Shown: positions 48,130 to 57,900 of the stretch, one piece after another
How positions within the stretch are numbered: the stretch's first letter is position 1
Layout of the letters: the number at the start of each line of letters is the position of its first letter
From: Mesorhizobium loti
GTDB lineage: Bacteria; Pseudomonadota; Alphaproteobacteria; Rhizobiales; Rhizobiaceae
Length of the DNA stretch: 64,000 nt
Reading direction: 5' to 3'
Assembly (NCBI RefSeq): GCF_013170705.1
Contig: NZ_CP033334.1
Coordinates: 3,883,501-3,947,500 of the forward strand
Made by a program: the position numbers and the translations under genes
Notes under the pieces: generated by a model
Seen by the model: only the letters and a program-made list of their open reading frames with translations
Databases searched by the model: none
Told to the model about the DNA's origin: nothing

Positions 48130-48890
48130 AATCCGTCCCGTCCGCGAAAACGCCGCTGATAGTGGGCGTCGTACAATGAACTCTCGCCAAAGCCTTCCGC
48201 CGCAAGCGAGCGGCCGACGAAGATGATCGCCGTACGCTCCATCGGATCGGCGGCAAGCTGCGCCTCGATCGTTTCCAGCGTCCCCGTCAGCACGCGCTCA
48301 TCCGGCCACGAGGCCCGGAAGACGATCGCCACCGGACAATCGCCGCCATAATGCGGCGTCAATTCGGCGACGACACGGTCGATGGCGTGGATGGCGAGAT
48401 GGATGGCCAGCGTGGCGCCGGTGCGGCCGAAGCCGGCCAGCGTTTCGCCGGGCGGCATTTTCGAGGCGCGGCCGGAGATGCGGGTCAGCACCAGGCTTTG
48501 CGCCAGTTCGGGAATGGTCAACTCGCGGCGCAGCGCCGCCGCGGCCGCGGCGAAGGAAGGAACGCCCGGCGTCAGCGTGTAAGGGATGCCGTGTTTTTCC
48601 AGCCGGCGGATCTGCTCGGCGACCGCACTCCAAACCGACAGGTCGCCGGAATGCAGCCGCGCTACATCATGGCCGGCCTTGTGGGCCTCGACATAGGCGG
48701 CCTCTATCTCATCGAGCGACATCGGCGCGGTGTCGATCAGTTTGGTCCCGGGCGCGCAATGCTGCAGCAATTCGGGTGCGACGATGGAGCCGGCATGCAG
48801 GCAGACCGGACAGCTTGCCAGGAGCTTGGCACCGCGCAGCGTGATGAGGTCGGCGGCACCCGGACCGGCACCGATGAAATGAACGGTCAT
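48126..48890 (-). CDS. cobM: Precorrin-4 C(11)-methyltransferase
   Basis: A 254-residue methylase of the corrin group: [35 protein letters not shown] start, then [23 protein letters not shown] and a conserved [10 protein letters not shown] loop. Methylates C-11 of precorrin-4 to give precorrin-5. Overlaps cobE and cobA by 4 bases. Confidence 0.95.
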   Translation of the reverse strand: MTVHFIGAGPGAADLITLRGAKLLASCPVCLHAGSIVAPELLQHCAPGTKLIDTAPMSLDEIEAAYVEAHKAGHDVARLHSGDLSVWSAVAEQIRRLEKHGIPYTLTPGVPSFAAAAAALRRELTIPELAQSLVLTRISGRASKMPPGETLAGFGRTGATLAIHLAIHAIDRVVAELTPHYGGDCPVAIVFRASWPDERVLTGTLETIEAQLAADPMERTAIIFVGRSLAAEGFGESSLYDAHYQRRFRGRDGL

Positions 48891-49273
48891 GGCGCGTCTC
48901 CGCTGATGGCGATGGCGCAGGTGACCGGGCCAAGCACGGTGCGAGGGCCAAGCAGTTTCGCACCGGCCCCGGCAACGGCGAGGGCCGCCGCTTCGGAAAC
49001 CGAGGGCGTGCCGGCCAGTTCCTGCGAGAGGCTGGAATGGCTGAGCGTGCCTGGCGAGGCGGCTTGAAGCGCTGCGTCATCGACGATGACAACCGGGAGG
49101 TTCAGCGAGCGGCCAGCGGCGGCGATCGCGTCTTCATCCTTCTTGAGCGCCGCGGTGGCCAGTGCCGAAAGCGCCGTCATTGCCAGCCCATGCGCTTCAA
49201 GCGCGGTTTCAATCGCGGCAAGCACGTCCTCGACGCCAACGCCTTTGCGGCTGCCGATGCCCGCGACCATCAT
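48887..49273 (-). CDS. cobE: CobE / CbiG C-terminal-like cobalamin protein
   Basis: A 128-residue protein homologous to CobE and the C-terminal domain of CbiG ([29 protein letters not shown]). CobE has been implicated in late corrin ring steps but its reaction is not settled. I take the ATG at 49273, whose ATGA overlaps the cobL stop; an in-frame ATG at 49291 would overlap further. Confidence 0.9.
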   Translation of the reverse strand: MMVAGIGSRKGVGVEDVLAAIETALEAHGLAMTALSALATAALKKDEDAIAAAGRSLNLPVVIVDDAALQAASPGTLSHSSLSQELAGTPSVSEAAALAVAGAGAKLLGPRTVLGPVTCAIAISGDAP

Positions 49274-50511
49274 GGCTTCACCCAGTTCCATTGCGTGACA
49301 GGCATGGCTGGCCGCCATGCCTGCATCGAACCGACCGGTGAGGCGCGCGAAATGTCTATCCGGGTAAGATCGCCGCCCAGTTTCAGGTGCTGGGCGAGAA
49401 GCAGCGTTTCCATCTCCAGTGTCACGGCATTGGCGACCAGACGGCCACCGGGGCGCAGCGCCTTGATGGCAGTGTTCAAGACGCCGGTGTCGCTGCCCCC
49501 GCCGCCGATGAAGATAGCGTCCGGCATCTCCAGCCCGGCAAGCGCCTTTGGCGCGTTGCCTTCCACCACCACCAGGCCCGGAACGCCGCAGGCGGCGGCA
49601 TTGCGGTGGATGCGAGCGGCGCGGCCCGGGTCGGCCTCGATGGCGATGGCGCGCATCAAGGGGTGGGCGAGCATCCACTCGATGCCGATCGAGCCGGAGC
49701 CGGCGCCGATGTCCCACAGCAACTCGCCGCGCCTGGGCGCCAGTGTCGACAAGGTGACAGCGCGGATTTCGCGCTTGGTGATCTGGCCGTCATGGTCGAA
49801 CAGATGATCGGCAAGGCCAACCGTGAGTGGCAGAACACGGCCTTGCGGGTTCGAATCAATTTCGACGGCCAGCACGTTGAGCGGATTGACGTTTTCGAGG
49901 TCGAAGGCATCGGCGCGTGCCACGCGCTGTTTCTCGTTCGGCCCGCCCAAAGCCTCCAGGACCGTCAGCCGCGATGCGCCGAAATCGAGTTCTGTGAGCA
50001 GGCGGGCAATTGCCGCCGGCGCGTCGCCGTCCGATGTCAGCGCCAGGATGCGCGCATTGGGCTGCAGCAGCGGCCGGATCAGGTCGAGCGGCCGGCCATG
50101 CAGCGAGACGGTCTCGATGTCCTGCAGTGCCCAGCCAAGGCGGGCGGCGGCCAGCGAGACGGCCGACGGCGCCGGGATGACATGCATCTCACGCGGCTCG
50201 ACCTTGCGGGCGAGGGTGGCGCCGACGCCATGGAAAAAAGGATCGCCGGAGGCGAGCACGCAGACTTTGCGGCCCGCCAGCGCCAGCACGTCAGCCATCC
50301 CGGCATCGAAGGGCACCGGCCAGGGGCGCGGCTCGCCCTTGGCGAAGGACGCGACCAGCGCCAGATGGCGCTTGCCGCCGAAGATGAACTCCGCGTCGGC
50401 GATCCGCTGCTTGGCCTCGTCGCCGAGACCCGCTAAACCGTCCTCGCCGATGCCGATCACCGTCAGCCATTTCGACGCATAGCCGGCTCCGCGCGGACTT
50501 TCAGCAGGCAT
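49270..50511 (-). CDS. cobL: Precorrin-6Y C5,15-methyltransferase (decarboxylating)
   Basis: A 413-residue fusion of the CbiE-like (N-terminal, TVIGIGEDGLAGLGDEAKQRI) and CbiT-like (C-terminal, LLWDIGAGSGSIGIEWML) methylases, methylating C-5 and C-15 and decarboxylating the C-12 acetate. The ATG at 50511 shares bases with the start of cobK on the other strand (CAT/ATG overlap), leaving no intergenic space. The first 12 residues (MPAESPRGAGYA) are not conserved, so a later start (for example near SKWLTVIGIG) cannot be excluded. Confidence 0.94.
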   Translation of the reverse strand: MPAESPRGAGYASKWLTVIGIGEDGLAGLGDEAKQRIADAEFIFGGKRHLALVASFAKGEPRPWPVPFDAGMADVLALAGRKVCVLASGDPFFHGVGATLARKVEPREMHVIPAPSAVSLAAARLGWALQDIETVSLHGRPLDLIRPLLQPNARILALTSDGDAPAAIARLLTELDFGASRLTVLEALGGPNEKQRVARADAFDLENVNPLNVLAVEIDSNPQGRVLPLTVGLADHLFDHDGQITKREIRAVTLSTLAPRRGELLWDIGAGSGSIGIEWMLAHPLMRAIAIEADPGRAARIHRNAAACGVPGLVVVEGNAPKALAGLEMPDAIFIGGGGSDTGVLNTAIKALRPGGRLVANAVTLEMETLLLAQHLKLGGDLTRIDISRASPVGSMQAWRPAMPVTQWNWVKP

Positions 50512-51289
50512 GATGACCCACCGTATCCTGATCCTCGGCGGCACCACGGAAGCCCGGCAACTGGCTGGAAAGCTGGCGGTACGCGCTTCGGTCACGCTGT
50601 CGCTGGCTGGTCGCACCGAAAGCCCCGTGGCGCAAGGCGTGCCCGTGCGAACCGGAGGGTTTGGCGGCGCCGATGGCCTGGCCGCCTACCTCGAGGAGAC
50701 AAGCACCGACCTGCTGATCGACGCCACGCATCCCTATGCGGCGCGAATCTCCGCCAATGCCGCGCAGGCGGCGCGCGCGGCCGGCGTGCCGATCTTGGCC
50801 CTGCGCCGTCCGGGCTGGGAGCCCATCGAAGGCGACCGCTGGACTGATGTCGATAGCGTCACCGAAGCCGTGCAGGCACTTGGACCGGCACCGCGCCGCG
50901 TCTTCCTGGCGCTTGGCCGACAGGAGGTGGCGGCCTTCGAAGCCGCGCCCCAGCACCATTACCTCATCCGCAGCGTCGATCCGGTCGAGCCGAAGCTCGC
51001 CGTGCCCGACGCCGACTACCTGCTGGCGCGCGGTCCGTTCCGCGAAGCTGACGAGCGAGCGCTGCTGGAAAGACACAGCATCGACGGTGTCGTGTCCAAG
51101 AACAGCGGCGGCGCCGCCACTTACGGCAAGATTGCCGCCGCGCGGGCGCTTGGTGTCGAGGTGATCATGGTCCGCAGGCCAATGTTGCCGGAGGTGCCTT
51201 CGGCTGAAACCGTCGAAGCGCTGGCCGCGATTGTCAACCAATTCGGGGCCGATCATTTTGTCGAACCCGATGCCGAACGCGGCGTGTAG
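50510..51289 (+). CDS. cobK: Precorrin-6A reductase
   Basis: A 259-residue NADPH-dependent reductase of precorrin-6A to precorrin-6B. Signature RILILGGTTEARQLAGKLA at residues 5-23 and DATHPYAARISANA near 75. It is the only plus-strand gene within the cob cluster: its start overlaps that of cobL and its last 37 bases overlap the end of cobJ. Its promoter would have to lie inside cobL, and any transcript running from cobJ to cobL would be antisense to it. A second ATG follows immediately (50513). Confidence 0.95.
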   Translation: MMTHRILILGGTTEARQLAGKLAVRASVTLSLAGRTESPVAQGVPVRTGGFGGADGLAAYLEETSTDLLIDATHPYAARISANAAQAARAAGVPILALRRPGWEPIEGDRWTDVDSVTEAVQALGPAPRRVFLALGRQEVAAFEAAPQHHYLIRSVDPVEPKLAVPDADYLLARGPFREADERALLERHSIDGVVSKNSGGAATYGKIAAARALGVEVIMVRRPMLPEVPSAETVEALAAIVNQFGADHFVEPDAERGV

Positions 51290-52017
51290 ACCAGCGCCGG
51301 CTTGTCCGCGCGCTTGATGATCCGGGTTTCCGGCGACCCGATGATGATGCAGGTCGCCATGTCGGCCTTTTGCGCATCGACGTCGGCCAGCAGATAAACC
51401 TCGATGCGCTCGTCCGGACGGCCGGTGGCGCGGCCGAAGATGACCGGCGTGGTGCCGGGCAGGATCGCGGTCAGGCATTCGAAAGCGCGGCCAAGCTGCC
51501 AGGGGCGGGCCTTGCTGATGGGGTTGTAGAGCGCGATGACGAAGCCTGCGCCGGCCGCCGCCAGCAGGCGCAGTTCGATCAGGTCCCACGGCTTCAAATT
51601 GTCGGACAGTGAGATGGCGCAGAAATCATGGCCGAGCGGTGCGCCGATGCGGGCGGCGACCGCCAGCATGGCGGTGACGCCGGGCACCACGGCAACGTCG
51701 ATAGCCCGCCATTCAGCCGGGCCGGCCTCGATTGCCTCGCAAACCGCGGCCGCCATGGCAAAGACGCCGGGATCACCGCCGGAAACCACGGCGACGTCGT
51801 GGCCTTCCGCGGCCTTGGTCAAGGCGTCCTTGGAGCGGGCGAGTTCCTCACGGTTGTCGGAGGCAACGCGAGTCTGGTCCGGGCGCAGGTCCAGCCGGTC
51901 GAGATAGGGCTTGTAGCCATAGAAGAACTTCGCCTCGGCCACGGCGCGGCTTGCTTGCGGCGTGACCTGATCGGCATTGCCGGGCCCGAGGCCGATGACG
52001 GTCAGGCGGCCGCTCAT
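51253..52017 (-). CDS. cobJ: Precorrin-3B C(17)-methyltransferase
   Basis: A 254-residue ring-contracting methylase: LTVIGLGPGNADQVTPQASRAVAEAKFFYGYKPYLDRL start and VVSGGDPGVFAMAAAV. Converts precorrin-3B to precorrin-4. Coupled to cobI by a 4-base overlap; its 3' end overlaps cobK on the other strand. Confidence 0.95.
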   Translation of the reverse strand: MSGRLTVIGLGPGNADQVTPQASRAVAEAKFFYGYKPYLDRLDLRPDQTRVASDNREELARSKDALTKAAEGHDVAVVSGGDPGVFAMAAAVCEAIEAGPAEWRAIDVAVVPGVTAMLAVAARIGAPLGHDFCAISLSDNLKPWDLIELRLLAAAGAGFVIALYNPISKARPWQLGRAFECLTAILPGTTPVIFGRATGRPDERIEVYLLADVDAQKADMATCIIIGSPETRIIKRADKPALVYTPRSASGSTK

Positions 52018-52772
52018 GCCTGTGCTCCCAATGCCCCTGGCCGGCCGGACCAGCCGGCGACCAGCACGATGGCGAAATAGGGGGCCTTGTCGTCCTGCTT
52101 GTCGGCGAGCTTCATCGAGACGCTGCCGGCCATGGTGCCGCGCTCGACATAGACGGCGCGCGTCAGCTTGCCGGTGGCTTCGAGCGCCCGCCTGATCTTG
52201 GGCAGGTTGCGGCCGACCTTCATGATGACGGCGGCATCGGTGTCGGCCAGGCGACGCGTCAGCTCGAACTCGCTCATCGTGCCGGGCAAAACCGTCAGCA
52301 CGTCGTCGCCCTGGACGATCGGCACACCGGTCTGCGACCAGCAGCCGGACATTGCGGTGACGCCTGGAATGACTTCGGTCGCGAAGCGATGGGCGAGGCG
52401 GACATGCAGATGCATGTAGGAGCCGTAGAACAGCGGGTCGCCTTCGGACAGGACGGCAACCATCCTACCGGCGTCGAGGTGTTCGGCGACCTTTTCGGCC
52501 GACTCCTCGTAGAAACCGGTGATCTGCGATCGGTAATCGTCGTGATCCTTGTCGATCTCGGTGGTCACGGGATAGAGCAGCGGCAGTTCCAGCATATCCG
52601 GCCGGAAGCGTGCCTCGACGATGGCGCGCGCGTTGCTGTTGTTGCCGCGCTTGGCGAAGTAGGCGACGACATCGGCCTCGGCCAAGGCGCGCGCGGCCTT
52701 CAGCGTCAACAGTTCTGGATCGCCGGGACCCGTGCCGACGCCGACAAGTCGGCCTTTGGGGAGCGCGTTCAC
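52014..52772 (-). CDS. cobI: Precorrin-2 C(20)-methyltransferase
   Basis: A 252-residue methylase making precorrin-3A: GVGTGPGDPELLTLKAARALAEADVVAYF near the start and VLSEGDPLFYGSYMHL at about 95. GTG start at 52772 chosen because it overlaps the cobH stop (GTGA) and has family-like sequence from the next few residues; the long frame upstream is antisense to nothing conserved. Confidence 0.95.
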   Translation of the reverse strand: MNALPKGRLVGVGTGPGDPELLTLKAARALAEADVVAYFAKRGNNSNARAIVEARFRPDMLELPLLYPVTTEIDKDHDDYRSQITGFYEESAEKVAEHLDAGRMVAVLSEGDPLFYGSYMHLHVRLAHRFATEVIPGVTAMSGCWSQTGVPIVQGDDVLTVLPGTMSEFELTRRLADTDAAVIMKVGRNLPKIRRALEATGKLTRAVYVERGTMAGSVSMKLADKQDDKAPYFAIVLVAGWSGRPGALGAQA

Positions 52773-53407
52773 AGGCCGGGCCTCGCCAATGAATTGAGCG
52801 CGGCGGCCGTCATGGCGCTGCCGCCAAGCCGGCCACGCACGATGGCATAGGGCACGCCATAGGAATTCTCGGCCAATGCATCCTTGGATTCGGCGGCACC
52901 GACGAAGCCAACCGGCATGCCGATGATGGCCGCCGGCTTCGGCGCGCCGTCGCGCAATTTTTCCAGGAGATAGAACAGTGCGGTCGGCGCATTGCCGATG
53001 GCGACGACCGAACCGGCCATGCGCTCGCCCCACAGGTCGATCGCGGCGGCCGAACGGGTGTTGCCGATCGCTCTGGCGATGTCGTGCGTGCGCGGATCGC
53101 GCAGCGTGCAGATCACTTCGTTGCCGGCCGGCAGCCGGGCGCGGGTGACGCCATGCGAGACCATTTCGGCATCGCAGAAGATCGGCGCGCCGGCGGCGAG
53201 TGCCTGGCGCGCGGCGGTGACGAAATCAGGCGAGAAAACGAAATGGCTTGATGCTTCGACCTGGCCGCAGGCATGGATCATGCGGATGGCGACATCGGCC
53301 TCGGCGTCCGAGAAGCGCTTGAGGTCGGCTTCGGCGCGGATAATGGCGAAGGAGCGCTCGTAGATCGCCGTGCCGTCGTGAATGTAGTCGTAGGCGGCCA
53401 TGCTCAT
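52769..53407 (-). CDS. cobH: Precorrin-8X methylmutase
   Basis: A 212-residue mutase that moves the C-11 methyl to C-12, giving hydrogenobyrinic acid. Typical YIHDGTAIYERSFAIIRAEADL opening with the catalytic-region histidine MIHACGQVEASSHFVFS and AIIGMPVGFVGAAESKDAL toward the end. ATG at 53407 overlaps the cobG stop; an internal ATG two codons later is possible. Confidence 0.96.
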   Translation of the reverse strand: MSMAAYDYIHDGTAIYERSFAIIRAEADLKRFSDAEADVAIRMIHACGQVEASSHFVFSPDFVTAARQALAAGAPIFCDAEMVSHGVTRARLPAGNEVICTLRDPRTHDIARAIGNTRSAAAIDLWGERMAGSVVAIGNAPTALFYLLEKLRDGAPKPAAIIGMPVGFVGAAESKDALAENSYGVPYAIVRGRLGGSAMTAAALNSLARPGL

Positions 53408-54924
53408 TTCCGTTTTTTAGTTTGGGCCTGTCGGTAAGTCTCGGCGATTGCCGCCAGCCCGAGCCTTGTGAGGCAAGCAGCGGCGGTCTCGTCCTGAAAT
53501 CGTTCGCTGCGGATCACCGCCGCGACGCGACTGAAGCCGCGCGCGGCGTCATAGCCCGGCCTGTAGCCGGCAGGAAGAGCCTTTGCCGTCGCGTTCACGA
53601 CAAGTCCGGCTCCATTTTCGCCGCCGACGATCGTGAGCGTCGCCGGGCCGGGATGCGCGCAGCCCTTGGCGCAGCCGGAAATGTGCAGGGTGAAGTCGAG
53701 AATGTCCGCGTTTTCGGCGGCGATCGTCTCGGCGATGTCACGCGTGGCGATGCGGCCGGAGGCGCAGGCCGGCGTGCCGGGGCAGGCAGCGATGCGGGTG
53801 CGCGGATCGGTGTGGCAGGTGACGAAGTCGAGGGCGGCGGCGGCTTGCTGGAGGCGATGGTTCGCTGACTGTGGTTGGCCGAGGAAGAGCAAGGCGCGGC
53901 CCGGGGCGAGGCGGATTTCGGTGGTGCCCAGCGTGAGGGCGCTTTGCGTGAGAGCGATGAGCTTCTCGGCTGGCATACTGCCGTAGGGGAGAGCAATGCC
54001 GAGGGCGAAAGTGTCGCCGGCCAAAGGGAAAAGGCCGATAGGTTTGCGCGAGGCGCCCCCCTCTGTCCTGCCGGACATCTCCCCCACGAGGGGGGAGATC
54101 GGCTGCCCTGCCGGCGGCGTTGTTCTTGCGAAAGCGGACGTGTGCTGAGCCGTTTCGGCGTTGGAAATGGGCGAGGCCGAGCACGAATGAGCAATCTCCC
54201 CCCTTGTGGGGGAGATGTCCGGCAGGACAGAGGGGGGCGCCACAGAATGCCAGCCTGCGAGAGATACCAATTGCCTCTCCGACAAATCCCTCGCATGCGC
54301 TTCGCGGCCCTTTTCAGCGACCATCCTGAGCGTAGCGACGGCTATGTCTCTAGCGGCATCCGCATCGACTGTTGCCAGCACCTTCGCGTTTCGGCCGTCA
54401 CCGGCAACCGATACGCTCCAGACGATGTCGTTGTCGGCTCGCATCGCCTTCAGCCGCACATCGGCCGTCACCGCATCCATCGTCAGTTGTCCGCCACCGT
54501 CGACAATCACCGACATCTTCGGCCCCAGCCGTTGCGTCAGCCCGGCGTCCTCGACCGCCACCCTGATCCGCTCCGCCAACGGTCGCGGCTCGGCGATCTC
54601 CTGCGGATCGATGCCCGCCAGCGGTCCTGTCTCCACCGGCACGCCGGTCCGCACCGCAATGCCCAGCGCATCGACCTCCGCCGCTAGCAGTGCCGCGCTC
54701 TCCGCTGTCAGGCCGCGTATCTGCAGACTACCCCGCGCCGTCACCTCCATGATGCCGTTGCCATGCCGCTGGGCGGAGTCCGCCAGCTCGATCAAGAGCT
54801 TCGGCGTCAATCCTTCAAAAGATGGGGCTCCGGCAACCGGGTTGAGCCGCACCAGCAGCCCATCGCCGGTCTGCATTGGTGTCGACAGGGCCGGACAGGC
54901 GCCCCGGCGCGAGAAGGCGTTCAT
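53404..54924 (-). CDS. cobG: Precorrin-3B synthase with in-frame palindromic insertion
   Basis: A 506-residue nitrite/sulfite-reductase-like oxygenase that converts precorrin-3A to precorrin-3B; its siroheme-style Fe-S ligands are visible in AACPGTPACASG and HISGCAKGCAHPG near the C-terminus. Start ATG at 54924 overlaps the cobN stop. Unusual: a stretch of about 64 residues (about 229-292) is encoded by a 190-base repeat element and reads as low-complexity Pro/Ser/Gly sequence unlike CobG; the conserved sequence resumes at GLFPLAGDTFALGIALP. The frame is kept, so the protein may still work with an extra loop. The family is normally about 440 residues. Confidence 0.92.
   Translation of the reverse strand: MNAFSRRGACPALSTPMQTGDGLLVRLNPVAGAPSFEGLTPKLLIELADSAQRHGNGIMEVTARGSLQIRGLTAESAALLAAEVDALGIAVRTGVPVETGPLAGIDPQEIAEPRPLAERIRVAVEDAGLTQRLGPKMSVIVDGGGQLTMDAVTADVRLKAMRADNDIVWSVSVAGDGRNAKVLATVDADAARDIAVATLRMVAEKGREAHARDLSERQLVSLAGWHSVAPPSVLPDISPTRGEIAHSCSASPISNAETAQHTSAFARTTPPAGQPISPLVGEMSGRTEGGASRKPIGLFPLAGDTFALGIALPYGSMPAEKLIALTQSALTLGTTEIRLAPGRALLFLGQPQSANHRLQQAAAALDFVTCHTDPRTRIAACPGTPACASGRIATRDIAETIAAENADILDFTLHISGCAKGCAHPGPATLTIVGGENGAGLVVNATAKALPAGYRPGYDAARGFSRVAAVIRSERFQDETAAACLTRLGLAAIAETYRQAQTKKRK
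54052..54241. repeat. 190-base palindromic repeat element inside cobG
   Basis: The two ends are 50-base inverted repeats (54052-54101 and 54192-54241), starting GGCGCCCCCCTCTGTCCTGC and differing at only a couple of positions. Each arm contains its own hairpin (CTCCCCCAC...GGGGGGAG). The middle has about 90 bases. It resembles small non-autonomous mobile palindromes that are intergenic in rhizobia; here it is within a gene and open in the cobG frame. Confidence 0.85.
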
Positions 54925-57900
54925 GCCGCCACTCCCAGCGCCTCTGCCTCGGCAATCAGCGCCGCGAGATCGTCGTCGATGGAATTGCGCAAGGGATGCC
55001 AGAGGCCGCGCCGTCGCGCGGAGAGAAAACGCTCGGCGATGACCTTCGCGGCGGCCGGGTTTTCGCGCAGGATGAAGGCGCGAACTTCCGCGTCGCCAAC
55101 ATAGGCGTCGTGCACGGCCTCGATCAGCGCGCCCGAAATGGCATGGGTGGTCTCGGCGAAGCCGACCAGCCGGTCGACCGTCTCGGCGAATTCGGAGGCG
55201 CCGCGCGGGCCGTGCCGCATCTGTCCGGCGATGAAACGCGCATTGACGGCGCGGGCGCGTACCACCCGCGAGACGGCCTCGCCGACCGAACGCGGCTTCG
55301 GCTTTTGCGGGTCTGTCGTGTCGAGGACGATGACGTCGGCATTCCGGCCGAGCGCTGCAAGTGCTGCCGAAAAGCCGCCGATGAAGGCGACGTCGGCGGA
55401 GCCTTCGAGAATGTCGCGGCCGGGGTCGTCGCCGGTGTGGACCAGAAGATCGGCTTCGGCGATGCGGGTTTCGAACGCGCCGGGCACCGAGACGCCTTCG
55501 CCGCCGGCACCGCCATAGGCATGCGAGGTGGCGTCGAGATAGGCGCGGCCGATTTCTTCGCGCGCTGCCCAGTCGCCGCTCGACAGGAGGTCCTCGACGC
55601 CGGCGCCGTAAGTGCCGGGCGAGGTGCCGAAAATGCGTGGGCTGATCTTGCCATCCGCTCGGGTCCGGGCCGCGAGCGGGTTTTCCGAATCCTCCTCGTC
55701 GCGCGCGGCGACGGCATTGGCGGCGGCGTCGATCAGCGCGATCTGGGTCGGGAACATGTCGCGGAACAGGCCCGATATGCGCCAGGTGACATCGACGCGC
55801 GGGCGGCCGAGCGTTGCCGGCGGCAGCACCTCGATGCCGGTGATGCGGCCGGTGGCGGCATCCCATTGCGGCCGGCAGCCCATCAGCGCCAGGCCTTGCG
55901 CGATTTCCTCGCCGCCGGTGCGCAGCGAGGCCGAGCCCCAGAGGTCGATCACCAGAGAGCGCGGCCAGTCGCCATGCGTTTGCATATAGCCGCGCACGAC
56001 CTCTTCCGCCGCCGCCTTGCCCAGGTCATAGGCGGTCGGTGTCGGCATGGTGCGTGGATCCGACGTGAACAGGTTGCGGCCGGTGGGCAAAACATCGGAG
56101 CGCCCCCGCGCGGGCGCGCCGGCCGGTCCGGCCTTGACGTGGCGGCCATCGAGCGCGGCGAGCAGCGCCGACCTTTCAGCCTCGGCACTTTGGCGGCGCA
56201 TGGCGTCAGGCTCACCATCGGGCGCGCGGCCGTAGATATGCAACCCATCCTTGATGGCGAAGTCCTTGAGGTCGCAGAGCCAGGCGTCGATGCGGCGCAG
56301 CGCCTCGTCGGGCGCGTCGGTCCTGGCGACGCCGGCTTCGGCGGCGAGGCCGGTCTTTTGCGCGGTGTCGACGATCAGCTTTGCCAGGCGGTCGCGGCGG
56401 CGGCGGTCGAGGCCATCTGCCTGGGCATATTCGTCAACCAGCCGTTCGAGTTTGTGCTGGTCGTCGTCCAGTCCCGCGCCGGCCAGCGGCGGCGGCAAAT
56501 GGCCGAGCGTGACGGCGGCGATGCGCCGCTTGGCTTGCGCTGCTTCGCCTGGGTTGGAGACGATGAAGGGGTAGATGACGGGCAAGGGACCGGTGACGAT
56601 CTCGGGAAAGCAGCTTTGCGAGAGTGCAACCGTCTTGCCCGGCAGCCATTCCAGCGTGCCGTGGGCGCCGACATGGATGAGCGCATGGACGCCGAGGGAT
56701 TTGCGCAGCCACAGGCCAAACGCGATCAGGGCGTGGCGCGGGGGGAGCGTCGGGTCGTGATAGTCGGCGCGGCGGTCGGCGGAGCGGCCGCGGTCGGGGG
56801 CGAGGGCGACAGTAATGTTGCCGAAGGTGGCGGCGCGGAAGGGGAAGCTTGCTGAGATCGTTTGTGAAGGTCTGTGCGCCTGGCGCAACCCTGCCTCGTC
56901 TTCTGCCTTGCCCCAAGCGCCTTCGACCCCTGCGATTGCCGCAACCGGCAACTCTGTCGAGAAGGCAATATAGTTGTCTAACGTCAATCCAGTATCGCTG
57001 ACTTCCAGAAAATCCAGCAGCGCGCGCGGCGTTTGCGGAATCCCTTCAACGGCATAGCCCTGTCCCTTCAGGTCATGCAGCATGGCCAGCACGCTCGACG
57101 GCACATCGAGGCCGACAGCATAGCCGGTACGGCCGGGAGCACTGGGATAGTCGGGGATCAGGATAGCCAGCCTGCGCTCGGCTCGAGGCGTCTCCCGCAG
57201 CTTGATGAAGGCCGCGACGCGGTCGGCCACCTGCGCCACGCGATCCGGCTCCGGCCGGTTGACGAAGGCACGGTGGCCGAGTGCCGGATCGACATCGCTT
57301 TCGCCCTTGAAGGAAATCGCGCCGGCGAGGATGCGGCCGTCCAGTTCTGGCAGCACGACATGCATGGCGAGGTCGGCGGGCGCCAGGCCGCGCTGGTTGT
57401 TTTCCCAGACGTCGCGGCGGGTGGTGGCGACGATGGCCTGGAAGACGGGCACACCGGCACGGTCGAACAGGGTTTCGACGCCGGGCTCGGCGCCTGACGC
57501 GAAGGCGGTCGCGGTGAGGATGGCGGCGGGCTTCAGTACGGCGAACGCGGTTTCCACAAAGGCCAGTGACGCCGGGTCTTTCAGGCTGGAGACGAAGATG
57601 GGGACCGGGAGCATGCCGCGTTGGCGCAGCGCTTCGAAAAGAGCATCGATCGGCGCAACATCGGCAGCCAGAAGCATCGAACGGTAGAACAGGATCGGCA
57701 CGACCTTTCCCTCCCCCTCGAGGGGCGGGTGGCCCGCAGGGTCGGATGCGGCCGGTACGACCGGGTGTGGCGTTTCTTGAGGTCGGCGCACTTCAGAGCG
57801 TCGGCGCGCTGTGGAGAGGCCACTCCCAGCCTGCGGCCGGACCCTCCCCTCGAGGGGGAGGGGGACGACGCCGCGTGTGGGCTCGTAGTAGCCGGCTTTT

